Shown here piece by piece: positions 1-7,679 of a stretch of 55,095 bases of DNA (within the stretch, counting starts at the first letter, position 1; every line of letters starts with the position of its first letter). This DNA is from Bacillota bacterium (GTDB taxonomy: Bacteria > Bacillota_A > Clostridia > Lachnospirales > Lachnospiraceae): contig JAEZTQ010000094.1 of the NCBI GenBank assembly GCA_023443625.1, positions 1 through 55,095 of the forward strand, read 5' to 3'. The notes beneath the pieces were generated by a model that searched no databases, had not been told where the DNA came from, and was given only the letters and a program-made list of their open reading frames with translations. The translations under genes and the position numbers were made by a program.

Positions 1-99
1 CTAGTAAGACCCCTGAAAGACCATCAGGTAGATAGGACAAAGGTGGAAGTGCAGTAATGTATGTAGCTGATTGTTACTAATAGGTCGAGGGCTTGACCT
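1..99 (+). rRNA. 23S ribosomal RNA, 3' end (partial)
   Basis: The first ~99 nt match the conserved 3' terminus of bacterial 23S rRNA, including the segments GACCATCAGGT, GTGCAGTAATGTATG and ACTAATAGGTCGAGG just before the mature end at GGCTTGACC. The gene runs off the left edge. No 5S rRNA or tRNA follows in the next 280 nt, so 23S is the last gene of this rRNA operon. The 3' boundary is accurate to a few bases only. Confidence 0.93.
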
Positions 100-189
100 A
101 AAAAGGTTTATAGTTTGAAGAATTCATTAGAATTCTTGGATGTAACATTTTCGTGTGTAGATTTTAGTCAATTAAATATGACATAATTT

Positions 190-221
190 GAAACCTGGAG
201 CATTTGCTCGAGGTTTTTTTG
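190..221 (+). terminator. Rho-independent terminator of the rRNA operon
   Basis: AAACCTGGAGCA and TGCTCGAGGTTT form a stem around a short loop and are followed directly by a run of T. It lies ~90 nt past the 23S 3' end, where an rRNA operon terminator is expected when there is no 5S gene. Confidence 0.8.
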
Positions 222-243
222 TATTATAGGGTTACTATGAAAC

Positions 244-290
244 AAAACCTATCGGGTAGCCAAAAAAAGGCAGACTATCCGATAGGTTTT
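244..290. terminator. Bidirectional terminator between the rRNA operon and cfa
   Basis: AAAACCTATCGGGTAG (244-259) pairs with CTATCCGATAGGTTTT (275-290) over 16 bp with one G-T wobble. T-rich sequence follows on both strands. It can end read-through from the rRNA operon and the minus-strand cfa transcript. Confidence 0.75.
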
Positions 291-383
291 GTATTATAAT
301 AATTGATTATAGCATTTAAACAAGGTTTTCTAAGTGCATTCTTCCGGGTTATTGGCGTGCTATTCTACTCTCAAAGCATTATA

Positions 384-1592
384 TTATATAGAATGGTACA
401 AATAACTTCTTGTCCATGGTATATCATCTGCTACTCCTTTTGAAAATAGAAATTGATGAATATCTATATTACCAACTTTAAATGATGCAGCACAGGAATT
501 CAGATATAGCCTCCACATTCTTATAAAAGTCTCATCCTTCATTTGATTTATTATGGGCAAGGCTCTTTCGAAATTATTAGTCCAATTTTCTAGAGTCCGC
601 ACATAATGCCTTCTTAAGCTTTCCAAATCAAGAAGATAAAAGGATTCTTTTGTTATATTACCAACGAGCTCATTTAATGATGGAATATATCCGCCGGGAA
701 AAATGTATCTGTTAATCCATGTGTTGTTTCCACCTTTAAAGCTTGTTATACAATGTAATAATGAGAGGCCTCCTTCATTTAACAATGCATTTATTGCAGA
801 GAAATATTCTGCAAGATTCTCTTTTCCCACATGCTCAATCATACCAACACTAACAATTTTATCAAATGTTCTATTTTTTATTTGACGATAATCCATTAAT
901 TGAACTTCAGCAAATTCTTCAAGACCTTCTTCTTTAATTCTTTTACTGGCTTTCTCCATTTGTTCCTGGCTTAAGGTAATACCTAAGGCTTTCACTTTAT
1001 ATTTTTTTGCAGCGGACATAATCAATTCACCCCAGCCGCATCCGATATCAAGAAGTGTATCATTTTCCTTCAAATTTAATTTTTTGAGTATATAATCAAC
1101 TTTATTAGTTTGTGCTTGTTCGAGAGTATCCTTATTGGATATAAAATAACCACAGGAGTAGGTCATAGTTTTATCTAACCATAACTGATAGAATTCGTTT
1201 CCTATATCGTAATGAAAGCTAATATTTTCTTTGCTTTTTCTTAAAGTGTTCTTAATGGGAATTAGAAGTTTACTATATCTTTCCTTATCCCTCAAAAAGC
1301 TTTTTGCATTCTTATATAAGGCCTCAATTACATCTTGAATGTTGCCTTCAATATCAAGCTTTTTATGCATGTAAGCTTCTCCCAAAGTCACAGAAGGATC
1401 CATCATAACCTCCGAAATAGGCAAGGGTTCATTTAAAACAATCCTAAAACAGCTATCTCCGGTGCCATAGGTGATTTCTTCACCATCCCAGTATTTAACA
1501 GAGTAAGGACTAGAAAAAAGATTAGAAAAAATATTTTTGTGAAGCGCCTTTTCTATCTGACTTGATGTAGCTTTTTCTTTTACCGAAAACAT
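384..1592 (-). CDS. cfa: Cyclopropane-fatty-acyl-phospholipid synthase
   Basis: The 402-residue product matches the Cfa/MycA methyltransferase family, which transfers the SAM methyl group to the double bond of membrane phospholipid acyl chains (E. coli Cfa has 382 residues). The SAM-binding loop LDIGCGWGE is at residues 181-189. Upstream lies the family block FHYDIGNEFYQLWLD. C147 in TYSCGYF, E253 in MIEHVG and H280 in LLHCIT fall where the bicarbonate-coordinating residues of E. coli Cfa lie. The enzyme is expected at the cytoplasmic face of the membrane. The start is an ATG preceded by GAGGTGA. The gene is monocistronic and divergent from the HxlR regulator. A role in membrane stress is inferred. 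Confidence 0.95.
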   Translation of the reverse strand: MFSVKEKATSSQIEKALHKNIFSNLFSSPYSVKYWDGEEITYGTGDSCFRIVLNEPLPISEVMMDPSVTLGEAYMHKKLDIEGNIQDVIEALYKNAKSFLRDKERYSKLLIPIKNTLRKSKENISFHYDIGNEFYQLWLDKTMTYSCGYFISNKDTLEQAQTNKVDYILKKLNLKENDTLLDIGCGWGELIMSAAKKYKVKALGITLSQEQMEKASKRIKEEGLEEFAEVQLMDYRQIKNRTFDKIVSVGMIEHVGKENLAEYFSAINALLNEGGLSLLHCITSFKGGNNTWINRYIFPGGYIPSLNELVGNITKESFYLLDLESLRRHYVRTLENWTNNFERALPIINQMKDETFIRMWRLYLNSCAASFKVGNIDIHQFLFSKGVADDIPWTRSYLYHSI

Positions 1593-1714
1593 TAGTTAGT
1601 CACCTCATAAGACTATTTATTATATTGTGGTTTTGCAATATTTTCTAGTATATCCAAAACCATATTAATTAAACAAAATGTATTTACTTTGATATGCTTA
1701 TAGAATTGTTAAAA

Positions 1715-1732
1715 GCATTCATTTGAGAATGC
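1715..1732. promoter_or_regulatory. Inverted repeat in the cfa/hxlR divergent region
   Basis: GCATTC (1715-1720) and GAATGC (1727-1732) are perfect 6-bp half-sites separated by 6 nt. The site lies in the shared upstream region of cfa and the HxlR gene and may be a regulator-binding site. Short palindromes arise by chance, so support is weak. Confidence 0.3.
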
Positions 1733-1764
1733 AGTAACATCTGCTCACTATAATTAAATTAGTT

Positions 1765-1785
1765 ACTTACTTTTGTGAAGTAAGT
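1765..1785. promoter_or_regulatory. Putative YodB/HxlR operator (TACT-N7-AGTA)
   Basis: ACTTACTT (1765-1772) and AAGTAAGT (1778-1785) are perfect 8-bp inverted repeats. The core TACT (1768-1771)-N7-AGTA (1779-1782) equals the box described for B. subtilis YodB. It sits 33 bp before the start codon of a YodB-like gene, so autoregulation is the natural reading. Confidence 0.7.
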
Positions 1786-1817
1786 GTGATAGAATATACA
1801 TAGGTGGTGATTAATGT

Positions 1818-2126
1818 ATGGAAAACTATCATATGTGTCCGAAGTTTGAAAATGCTTTTGAATTATTAGGTAAGAGATGGACTGGTTTAATTATTAGGAC
1901 CTTGTTGAGCGGACCAAAGCGTTTTTCTGATATAACTGAAACAATTCCTAATATAAGTGCTCGTATGCTAACGGAAAGATTTAAAGAATTGGAGAAGGAA
2001 GGAATTGTACTTCGAAAAGTCTATCCTGAGATTCCTGTTCGAATAGAGTATGAGCTAACCAAAAAAGGAATAGAACTCCAAAGTGCAATGGATGAAATAC
2101 AAAAGTGGGCAGAAAAATGGAACTAA
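1818..2126 (+). CDS. HxlR-family, YodB-like redox-sensing transcriptional repressor
   Basis: This 102-residue protein is a winged-helix HxlR regulator. The segment FELLGKRWTGLIIRTLL, then GPKRFSDITETIPNIS and RMLTERFKELE, closely follow the pattern of B. subtilis YodB. YodB is a repressor of azoreductase and nitroreductase genes that senses quinones and diamide through an N-terminal cysteine. A cysteine is present here at position 7 (HMCPKF), matching that redox Cys. The start ATG has AGGTGGTGA 8 nt upstream. The operator at 1765-1785 and the downstream pirin and nitroreductase genes support an electrophile-response role. Ligand and targets are inferred. Confidence 0.9.
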   Translation: MENYHMCPKFENAFELLGKRWTGLIIRTLLSGPKRFSDITETIPNISARMLTERFKELEKEGIVLRKVYPEIPVRIEYELTKKGIELQSAMDEIQKWAEKWN

Positions 2127-2173
2127 TCAAATAGTAGTTAAGAAAGAGTCTTCATACTAGGAGATTCTTTTTA

Positions 2174-2369
2174 CTTTATAGGAGGCGTCCTATAACATTA
2201 AAAATTAGGACGGGTACACAAAACTATGTAATAATGTCGTATAAATAGGACGCTTTTGCGGCGTGAGAGTTTCCTAGCGCACCTTTGGCGTATAAGGCAA
2301 ATGAATTTGCCTAGGAAGTATATTGTTTCGTAATACCCTCGGGTGTGAAGTGTCAGCAAGCTGACACTT
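2174..2369. repeat. Interspersed bipartite hairpin repeat, copy A (long form)
   Basis: This fills most of the 405-bp gap between the HxlR and pirin genes. It begins with TATAGGA-GGCG-TCCTATA (2177-2194). GCGTCCTAT (2185-2193) also pairs with ATAGGACGC (2245-2253). An internal hairpin GGCAAAT-GA-ATTTGCC follows. The last 57 nt (2313-2369) are 51/57 identical to 42221-42277 and end in the palindrome AAGTGTCAGC-AA-GCTGACACTT. No ORF runs through it. It is a non-coding repeat, perhaps an RNA structure or a small mobile element remnant. Confidence 0.75.
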
Positions 2370-2432
2370 GTTTGATAGGAAAGGTTGAAAAGTTATTTTA
2401 TAATATCTTATAAAAATTATTTTAAAATATCC

Positions 2433-2490
2433 TTGACTTATTATAAGGTTTATGTAATAATCAAAATATACCAAGTTACTAAAAGTAACT
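2433..2490 (+). promoter_or_regulatory. Promoter and palindromic operator for the pirin gene
   Basis: TTGACT (2433-2438) and TAATAA (2455-2460) are spaced 16 bp as a sigma-A-like promoter. Just downstream, AGTTACT-AAA-AGTAACT (2474-2490) is a perfect palindrome with the same TACT/AGTA half-sites as the YodB-type box, but with 3 instead of 7 nt between them. Its position around the transcription start would suit a repressor. Confidence 0.5.
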
Positions 2491-2532
2491 AAATAATAAT
2501 AGATAACTTACATGATGTAAGGAGGAATATAG

Positions 2533-3231
2533 ATGTTAAAGAAAATAGATAGCAAAAATATGGGAAGTAGTAATCAAGGATGGTTAAGGAGTATATTCCA
2601 TTTTTCCTTTGCCGAATATTACAACCCTGAAAACATACACTTTGGTGTCTTAAGAGTTATCAATGATGACCTGATTGATGGCGGCACTGGTTTTGATACC
2701 CACCCTCATAGGGATATGGAGATAATTTCTTATGTTGTTAACGGAGAACTAACCCATGGAGATAGCATGGGCAATAAGAACACTATAACTCGTGGACATG
2801 TTCAATACATGAGTGCAGGTACGGGAGTATTCCATAGCGAACACAATTTAGGAGTGGAGGAATTAAGATTTTTACAAATATGGATTTTCCCAGATAAGAA
2901 AGGATATAAGCCAAACTACGGTGACTATAGATTTGAGTGGAAGGATAGACATAATCAATGGCTTCATATGGTTTCAAGTAGTAATGGAAACGCACCAATA
3001 AAAATAAATCAAGATATGAATATATATTCCATAGAACTTGATAAAGGAAAAGAGACAAATTTTACTGTAGGGGAAGGCAGACAGGCCTATTTGGTACAAA
3101 TAGAAGGAAGTTCACTAATTAATGGAATACAATTACATGATAGAGATGGAATAGAAATAGAAGAGGAAATATTAGAAGTAAAAGCAGAGGAAACTTCTCA
3201 TATGTTAATTTTAGAAATGAATAAAGAATAA
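2533..3231 (+). CDS. Pirin family protein (bicupin)
   Basis: The 232-residue product is a two-cupin pirin homologue. The metal ligands of human pirin (His56, His58, His101, Glu103) are matched by H57 and H59 (FDTHPHRD) and H101 and E103 (FHSEHN). A Fe-dependent fold is therefore intact. Some bacterial pirins, such as E. coli YhhW, have quercetin 2,3-dioxygenase activity, but the physiological substrate is usually unknown. The ATG has AAGGAGG upstream. The gene sits between a YodB-like regulator and a nitroreductase, which suggests use in quinone or flavonoid detoxification; this is inference. Confidence 0.9.
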   Translation: MLKKIDSKNMGSSNQGWLRSIFHFSFAEYYNPENIHFGVLRVINDDLIDGGTGFDTHPHRDMEIISYVVNGELTHGDSMGNKNTITRGHVQYMSAGTGVFHSEHNLGVEELRFLQIWIFPDKKGYKPNYGDYRFEWKDRHNQWLHMVSSSNGNAPIKINQDMNIYSIELDKGKETNFTVGEGRQAYLVQIEGSSLINGIQLHDRDGIEIEEEILEVKAEETSHMLILEMNKE

Positions 3232-3269
3232 ATATTTAAAATCAAAGGGAATGGAATATAATAAACTTA

Positions 3270-3292
3270 ATACTAGACTATTAATTTAGTAT
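3270..3292. promoter_or_regulatory. Inverted repeat upstream of the nitroreductase gene
   Basis: ATACTA (3270-3275) and TAGTAT (3287-3292) are inverted, again carrying TACT and AGTA half-sites, here about 13 nt apart. They lie 25 bp before the start codon. The spacing differs from the N7 box, so binding by the HxlR protein is only a suggestion. Confidence 0.3.
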
Positions 3293-3316
3293 AAGAATGA
3301 ATTGGAGGAAAATTAT

Positions 3317-3916
3317 ATGAATAAAGATTTTTTAAAGGCCGTAGAAGATAGGCGAACATTTTATGGAATTAGTAAAGATATAGTTGTTTCAGAAGGTAGA
3401 ATTAGAGAAATAATAGATCATGCTGTAAAACATACCCCCTCAGCGTTTAATTCACAGAGTGCAAGAGTAGTTTTACTATTAGAAAAACAACATGATAAGC
3501 TATGGGATATAACAAAAGAAGCACTAAGAAAGATTGTACCTGCGGACCAATTTAGCGGTACGGAAGATAAGATAAATTCCTTTAAAAATGGCTATGGCAC
3601 TGTCTTATTCTTTGAGGACCAAAGTGTTATTGAAACTCTTCAAAAGCAATTTGCTTTATATAAGGATAACTTTCCAATTTGGTCTCAACAGTCAAGCGGC
3701 ATGCATCAGTTTGTTATCTGGACTGCATTAGAAATTGAGGGCTTGGGAGCATCCTTACAGCACTATAATGAACTCATTGAGGCTGATGTTAAGAAAGAGT
3801 GGGGAATAGAGGATAATTGGAAGCTTATCGCTCAAATGCCCTTTGGAAAGCCAACAGCGGAGCCAGGGGAAAAAGAGTTCAGACCACTGGAAGAGCGAAT
3901 TAAAGTATTTAAGTAA
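3317..3916 (+). CDS. FRM2/CinD-type nitroreductase family protein
   Basis: This ~199-residue flavoprotein belongs to the nitroreductase branch that includes yeast Frm2/Hbn1 and lactococcal CinD. The FMN-binding start DRRTFYGI and the HTPSAFNSQSARVVLL block are clear, as is the C-terminal MPFGKPTAEPGEKEFRPLEE. The family reduces nitroaromatics or quinones with NAD(P)H. I start at the ATG at 3317, 8 nt after GGAGGA. An in-frame TTG at 3302 lies on the ribosome binding site itself and is unlikely. It is the third member of the putative redox/electrophile cluster. Confidence 0.88.
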   Translation: MNKDFLKAVEDRRTFYGISKDIVVSEGRIREIIDHAVKHTPSAFNSQSARVVLLLEKQHDKLWDITKEALRKIVPADQFSGTEDKINSFKNGYGTVLFFEDQSVIETLQKQFALYKDNFPIWSQQSSGMHQFVIWTALEIEGLGASLQHYNELIEADVKKEWGIEDNWKLIAQMPFGKPTAEPGEKEFRPLEERIKVFK

Positions 3917-4010
3917 TAATATGAGGTTTCTCCCTTAAGGTAAATAGCTATAAACTAGAGAGTAGTTCAAAATAAAGGTGTTTTCCGGTGTTGGGATTTT
4001 AAAAATAAGT

Positions 4011-4043
4011 GAAGAAGCTGCCATAATTATCAGCAGCTTCTTC
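4011..4043 (-). terminator. Stem-loop between convergent nitroreductase and DUF4179 genes
   Basis: GAAGAAGCTG (4011-4020) pairs perfectly with CAGCTTCTTC (4034-4043). Read on the minus strand it is followed by ACTTATTTTT, which suits termination of the DUF4179/sigma operon. The plus-strand side has no T run. Confidence 0.6.
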
Positions 4044-4129
4044 TATATACATATATACAAAATAGGGTGGTATATCTCATGTTTCCATAGAGGGTCTCTT
4101 ACAATATAAACTCTAGAGTAATAATTTAA

Positions 4130-5332
4130 TTATTTAATAGGAATAACCCGATCACCAAAATGGATTTCGATTTTTTGTGCAGCATCATAATCAAAGCCAT
4201 TAAATTCAATAGCACAGCCATTATAGCCTTCTGTTATTTCTCCGTTCTCATCATGGCCTTTGCCAGGAATATAGGATAAGGAATCTTCTATAATGGGAAT
4301 TTCAACATTATCCACAAACAATCTTAGTCGATCTGTATTATCGACTACAACAAGTTCATAGGCATTCTTATTCTCTAATCCATTCCAATAATGATGTGTT
4401 ATATACTTAGGATGGGTAAATTGATCCCATATAATATTAGCGCTGTCAGAACCTATATCTTCTTCCAAGATAGTTCCATTAATGATGGTTTTATAATTTG
4501 ATATTATTATATCTGTAAATAGTATAGACTTTTCGCTTGTTGGTGAGACAATCTCCTCTGTATTGTAAAAGTTTTGGGAATAATCATCTGATAATGAGCG
4601 TATATCATAAATGTCTTTGGTAAGCACTTGATTTAGTACTGTCACTTTTGAAACTTCCAGCATTGAACGGTTAGGTGTAAATTGGAAGGACATATCACAG
4701 TCAATACGTTTTGTGATAACATGATTATTGTATAAATTTACATTCTTAATTTGAAGTACTATATCATCATTCCGATATTTTACCCAATAGGGAGGTAGCT
4801 CATAACTAAAATAATAAGAGCTATTATCTTCATTAAAAACCAATTCTGATCCTTTGATTTCACTGAAAGCATAATTATTCTCAAGCCCTTCCTCCAGTAT
4901 CTCAGGTGTAATTGTCTTTCCTTTTAGGATGATTTCGTTGAACTCACCTAAATCCTTCTTAGGAGTAAGTTTAAACATGGCTATGTGAGTCTCCATATCC
5001 CCAGTAAAAGCCACTAGCTTCAAATCAAAATATTCATTTTCATCTGCAATAGCTAGGTCTTGTACTATTCCTTCATTAACTAATTCTGCACTGGTTGAAT
5101 CCTGGAAGACATTTTGGAAGATATCAGCAAAATTAATCCAACCTGCAGCCGCCGAGACTAAGGTAGCACCTGATAACAAAAACAGGAATGAGGCAAATGC
5201 AAGGGACCATTTTCGTATAGTGCTGATCTTGGTGCATTTTTTAGTTTTGCATGTCTGTAATACTTTTGTATCGTCCATTACCGTGTCATAATATTGGTGG
5301 AATGCCTTCTTGTACTTCTCACTATTATTCAT
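4130..5332 (-). CDS. DUF4179-type membrane protein, likely anti-sigma factor
   Basis: The 400-residue protein has a basic cytoplasmic N-terminus of ~41 residues, one membrane segment (about 42-64, WSLAFASFLFLLSGATLV) and a long extracytoplasmic beta-rich region. This is the layout of DUF4179 proteins, which are encoded directly after ECF sigma factors in clostridia. Its ATG overlaps the end of the sigma gene by 8 bp (ATGAATAA), implying translational coupling. The inferred role is to hold the sigma factor at the membrane until an outside signal arrives. The signal and regulon cannot be read from this sequence. Confidence 0.75.
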   Translation of the reverse strand: MNNSEKYKKAFHQYYDTVMDDTKVLQTCKTKKCTKISTIRKWSLAFASFLFLLSGATLVSAAAGWINFADIFQNVFQDSTSAELVNEGIVQDLAIADENEYFDLKLVAFTGDMETHIAMFKLTPKKDLGEFNEIILKGKTITPEILEEGLENNYAFSEIKGSELVFNEDNSSYYFSYELPPYWVKYRNDDIVLQIKNVNLYNNHVITKRIDCDMSFQFTPNRSMLEVSKVTVLNQVLTKDIYDIRSLSDDYSQNFYNTEEIVSPTSEKSILFTDIIISNYKTIINGTILEEDIGSDSANIIWDQFTHPKYITHHYWNGLENKNAYELVVVDNTDRLRLFVDNVEIPIIEDSLSYIPGKGHDENGEITEGYNGCAIEFNGFDYDAAQKIEIHFGDRVIPIK

Positions 5333-5816
5333 CTAACCATACCTCCTTTAACTTAATCTTTAACATATTTCTTGCCCTCATTAAACGCACCTTAAGGGTA
5401 TTTTCCTTTGTGTTAAGGATAGATGAAATTTCTGATAAAGAATAGCCCTCAAAATAGTATAAGTGTACTACTAATCGATAATTTTTAGGTAGTGCCATCA
5501 CCGCTTTAATAACCTCTGAATCCTCTTTATCCACAAAAGGAATAGTTTCATCCAAGGGAACTGTCTTTTTTATCCATGATGAAATAAGATATTTTTTGCA
5601 GGCGTTGATTGTAACACGTATAAGCCATGCTTTTATATGTTCATCTGAATTAAAAGCCTTCTTATTGATATAGTACTTCATAAAAACATCCTGTACTATA
5701 TCATTGGAATCTGAATTGTTTCTTGTATAATTAAATGCAATTCCAAAGACAGTTTTTTTGTACTCTTGATATATATGAATAAAATTTTCGTCTGTACACA
5801 ACGAATATTCCTTCAT
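5325..5816 (-). CDS. ECF-type RNA polymerase sigma factor
   Basis: This 163-residue protein has a region-2 segment (YKKTVFGIAFNYTRNNSD, then IVQDVFMKYY) and a region-4 helix-turn-helix (ALPKNYRLVVHLYYFEGYS, LSEISSILNTKENTLKVRL) without regions 1 and 3, as in extracytoplasmic-function sigma factors. It is followed by an overlapping membrane protein gene that probably encodes its anti-sigma factor. The ATG has GGGAGGAGGTGA upstream. A minus-strand TGAAACC motif lies 54-60 bp upstream (5870-5876), resembling an ECF -35 element, so autoregulation is possible; no convincing -10 was seen. Confidence 0.92.
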   Translation of the reverse strand: MKEYSLCTDENFIHIYQEYKKTVFGIAFNYTRNNSDSNDIVQDVFMKYYINKKAFNSDEHIKAWLIRVTINACKKYLISSWIKKTVPLDETIPFVDKEDSEVIKAVMALPKNYRLVVHLYYFEGYSLSEISSILNTKENTLKVRLMRARNMLKIKLKEVWLDE

Positions 5817-5989
5817 TTATATATCACCTCCTCCCTCGTATACTATTAACATCCTTTTATATATAAAAAGGTTTCATTTTTTAAAAAATTTTAACTAAGT
5901 TTTTGAGACTATTAAAAGGGTTCAATAATAGTTTATTAATATAATAATAATAAGACATGTGACTGGCAAGATATAAGTAGAAATAAAAT

Positions 5990-6022
5990 GAAGACGGCAA
6001 TCTTAATAGATTAACCGCCTTC
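5990..6022 (-). terminator. Terminator of the CofE-like gene
   Basis: GAAG-A-CGG and CCG-C-CTTC form an outer stem with one mismatch, enclosing an AATCT-TAAT-AGATT hairpin. On the minus strand the stem is followed by ATTTTATTT. It lies ~85 bp past the stop codon of the minus-strand gene. Confidence 0.6.
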
Positions 6023-6104
6023 TCATTTTGCTCTTTCTATAATATCCAATGAATAATTAATTTATCATTACCAGTAATCTTTAAAAGAGCTACTTTATAT
6101 CTCT

Positions 6105-7298
6105 TTATTTGGCATAGTTTTCAAAATATCTTTGTACTAATACAATAGGGGTGCCCTTATCACCACTGCCGGAAGTAAGATCACATAAGGAACCAATCAA
6201 ATCTGTCAGGCGACGAGGAGTTGTACCTTGAGACTCCATACTACCCATTAGATTATTATCCTTATTACGAATATATTCAGCAATGGCTTTCTTTAATTCT
6301 TCACCTTGTAAGTCAGAGAAGTTATTATCCGCCAAGTATTTTAATTTAACTTCATTGGGTTGACCATTTAAGCCTTCTGTAAAGGCAGGAGCAACAACAG
6401 GATCCGCAAGCTCCCATATCTTACCCACAGGATCTTTGAAAGCTCCATCCCCATATACCATGGCTTCTACAAGCTTGCCAGTCTTCTCAAACATAAGCTT
6501 CTGAATGCGATCAACAACAGGTTGACAATCTCTTGGGAATAGTTTAACGGTATCTTCCGTAGCCTTATTGCTGCCTAACAGACCAAAACTATTATTGTAT
6601 CCACTGCCATCTATGGAGTCATTCATGATTTCATCAAGACCATATATCTTCTCTGCGCCGGCAGCTTTAAGTAAACGTTGGGTACGCTCTCTGGTATGAA
6701 TATCACAGCAGAGAACATTTTTTGTATGTTTTAGAATTGCGCGGCAATCATTAGCAAGAATAATCTCAACGTCACAATCTTCATTTGAAATCAAATCTTT
6801 ATAATATTCAATATAGTCAACACCGGTAAAGGTATGTTTTTGATATCCAAATAACTTGCGGTACATAGATTCTGTTAATACATCAGTCCAAGGATTTACA
6901 CCCTTTTCATCTAGTACATCCAAATCTACAAGATGATTACCTACCTCATCGGAAGGGTAGCTAAGCATTAATACGATTTTCTTTACACCTTTTGCAATTC
7001 CCTTAAGGCAGATTGAAAAACGATTTCTGCTTAAGATAGGGAAGATAACACCAAGAGTATTATCTTCACCATATTTGCTACGAATATCAGTTGCAATATG
7101 ATCTACGCTTACATAGTTTCCCTGTGCACGGGCTACTACAGCTTCTGTTACAGCAATTACATCCTTATCATATATTTCAAAATTATCGGCCTTTGCAGCC
7201 TCTAATACACTGTTTACTACGATTTCAACAATATCATCTCCCTGACGGATGATTGGGGCACGAACCCCTCTTGATACGGTACCAACTAATCTTTCCAT
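6105..7298 (-). CDS. Coenzyme F420-0:L-glutamate ligase (CofE)-like protein
   Basis: The 397-residue product carries CofE-family sequence: the segment DVIAVTEAVVARAQG near residue 45 resembles the N-terminal CofE core, and VYGDGAFKDPVGKIWELADP lies in the C-terminal third. True CofE proteins are about 250 residues and add glutamates to coenzyme F420 with GTP. This protein is much longer, with an extra middle segment, and no F420 genes are nearby. Lachnospiraceae are not known to make F420, so the substrate is unknown. A gamma-glutamyl ligase on another acceptor is a reasonable guess. The ATG has a GGGAG upstream and a good promoter at 7354-7382. Confidence 0.8.
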   Translation of the reverse strand: MERLVGTVSRGVRAPIIRQGDDIVEIVVNSVLEAAKADNFEIYDKDVIAVTEAVVARAQGNYVSVDHIATDIRSKYGEDNTLGVIFPILSRNRFSICLKGIAKGVKKIVLMLSYPSDEVGNHLVDLDVLDEKGVNPWTDVLTESMYRKLFGYQKHTFTGVDYIEYYKDLISNEDCDVEIILANDCRAILKHTKNVLCCDIHTRERTQRLLKAAGAEKIYGLDEIMNDSIDGSGYNNSFGLLGSNKATEDTVKLFPRDCQPVVDRIQKLMFEKTGKLVEAMVYGDGAFKDPVGKIWELADPVVAPAFTEGLNGQPNEVKLKYLADNNFSDLQGEELKKAIAEYIRNKDNNLMGSMESQGTTPRRLTDLIGSLCDLTSGSGDKGTPIVLVQRYFENYAK

Positions 7299-7573
7299 TG
7301 TATACGCTCCCTTGTAATATAATAATAAAAATCAGAATTCCCTTACAATATTAATTATAACACTACCTGCGGAAATAGTAAAACGAATACTGTTTATGAC
7401 AGTCATAAGCTGAGCTTATGTTAACATAGAAACTATATTTTGATTAGTTATAAAGATAAATGTTAAAATTAAGAAAATTCTATATTTAATATAATAGATC
7501 ATTCCATAAGTGCCGATATAAATTATAGTCTAGTTTTAAATTTACTCCAAAGAGCTTTACGGTGTTTGCGCAC
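7299..7573. other. Divergent intergenic region with inverted repeats
   Basis: This gap separates the CofE-like gene from cheW and holds no ORF. It has the CofE-like promoter (7354-7382). CTGT-TTATG-ACAG (7390-7402), CATAAGC-TGA-GCTTATG (7404-7420) and ATGTTAACAT (7419-7428) are three adjacent short palindromes just upstream of that promoter. They might be binding sites for a regulator. The rest (7430-7570) is AT-rich with nothing recognisable. Confidence 0.4.
7354..7382 (-). promoter_or_regulatory. Sigma-A promoter for the CofE-like gene
   Basis: On the minus strand TTTACT (7382-7377) and TATAAT (7359-7354) are 17 bp apart, with the start codon ~56 bp downstream. Confidence 0.7.
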
Positions 7574-7602
7574 TTTACAAAATCTCATTTTCACACTATA
7601 AT
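7574..7602 (+). promoter_or_regulatory. Sigma-A promoter for cheW
   Basis: TTTACA (7574-7579) and TATAAT (7597-7602) are separated by exactly 17 bp, about 78 bp upstream of the cheW start codon. Confidence 0.75.
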
Positions 7603-7679
7603 AAAAGTGAAGACCTTAGCAATTTCTATCAAATAAGGTAGAAATATGAGAATAGATACTTAAGATGGAGGACGATTTT

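Noticed and set aside
100..384. Searched for 5S rRNA or tRNA behind 23S
   Set aside because: No conserved 5S loop sequences or tRNA TTC-arm were seen before the terminators.
2274..2474. 66-codon minus-strand ORF in the HxlR-pirin gap
   Set aside because: It overlaps repeat copy A, has no ribosome binding site, and the homologous region at 42.2 kb does not keep the frame.
3302..3316. Upstream TTG start for the nitroreductase
   Set aside because: It places the start on the ribosome binding site GGAGGA; the ATG at 3317 has correct spacing.
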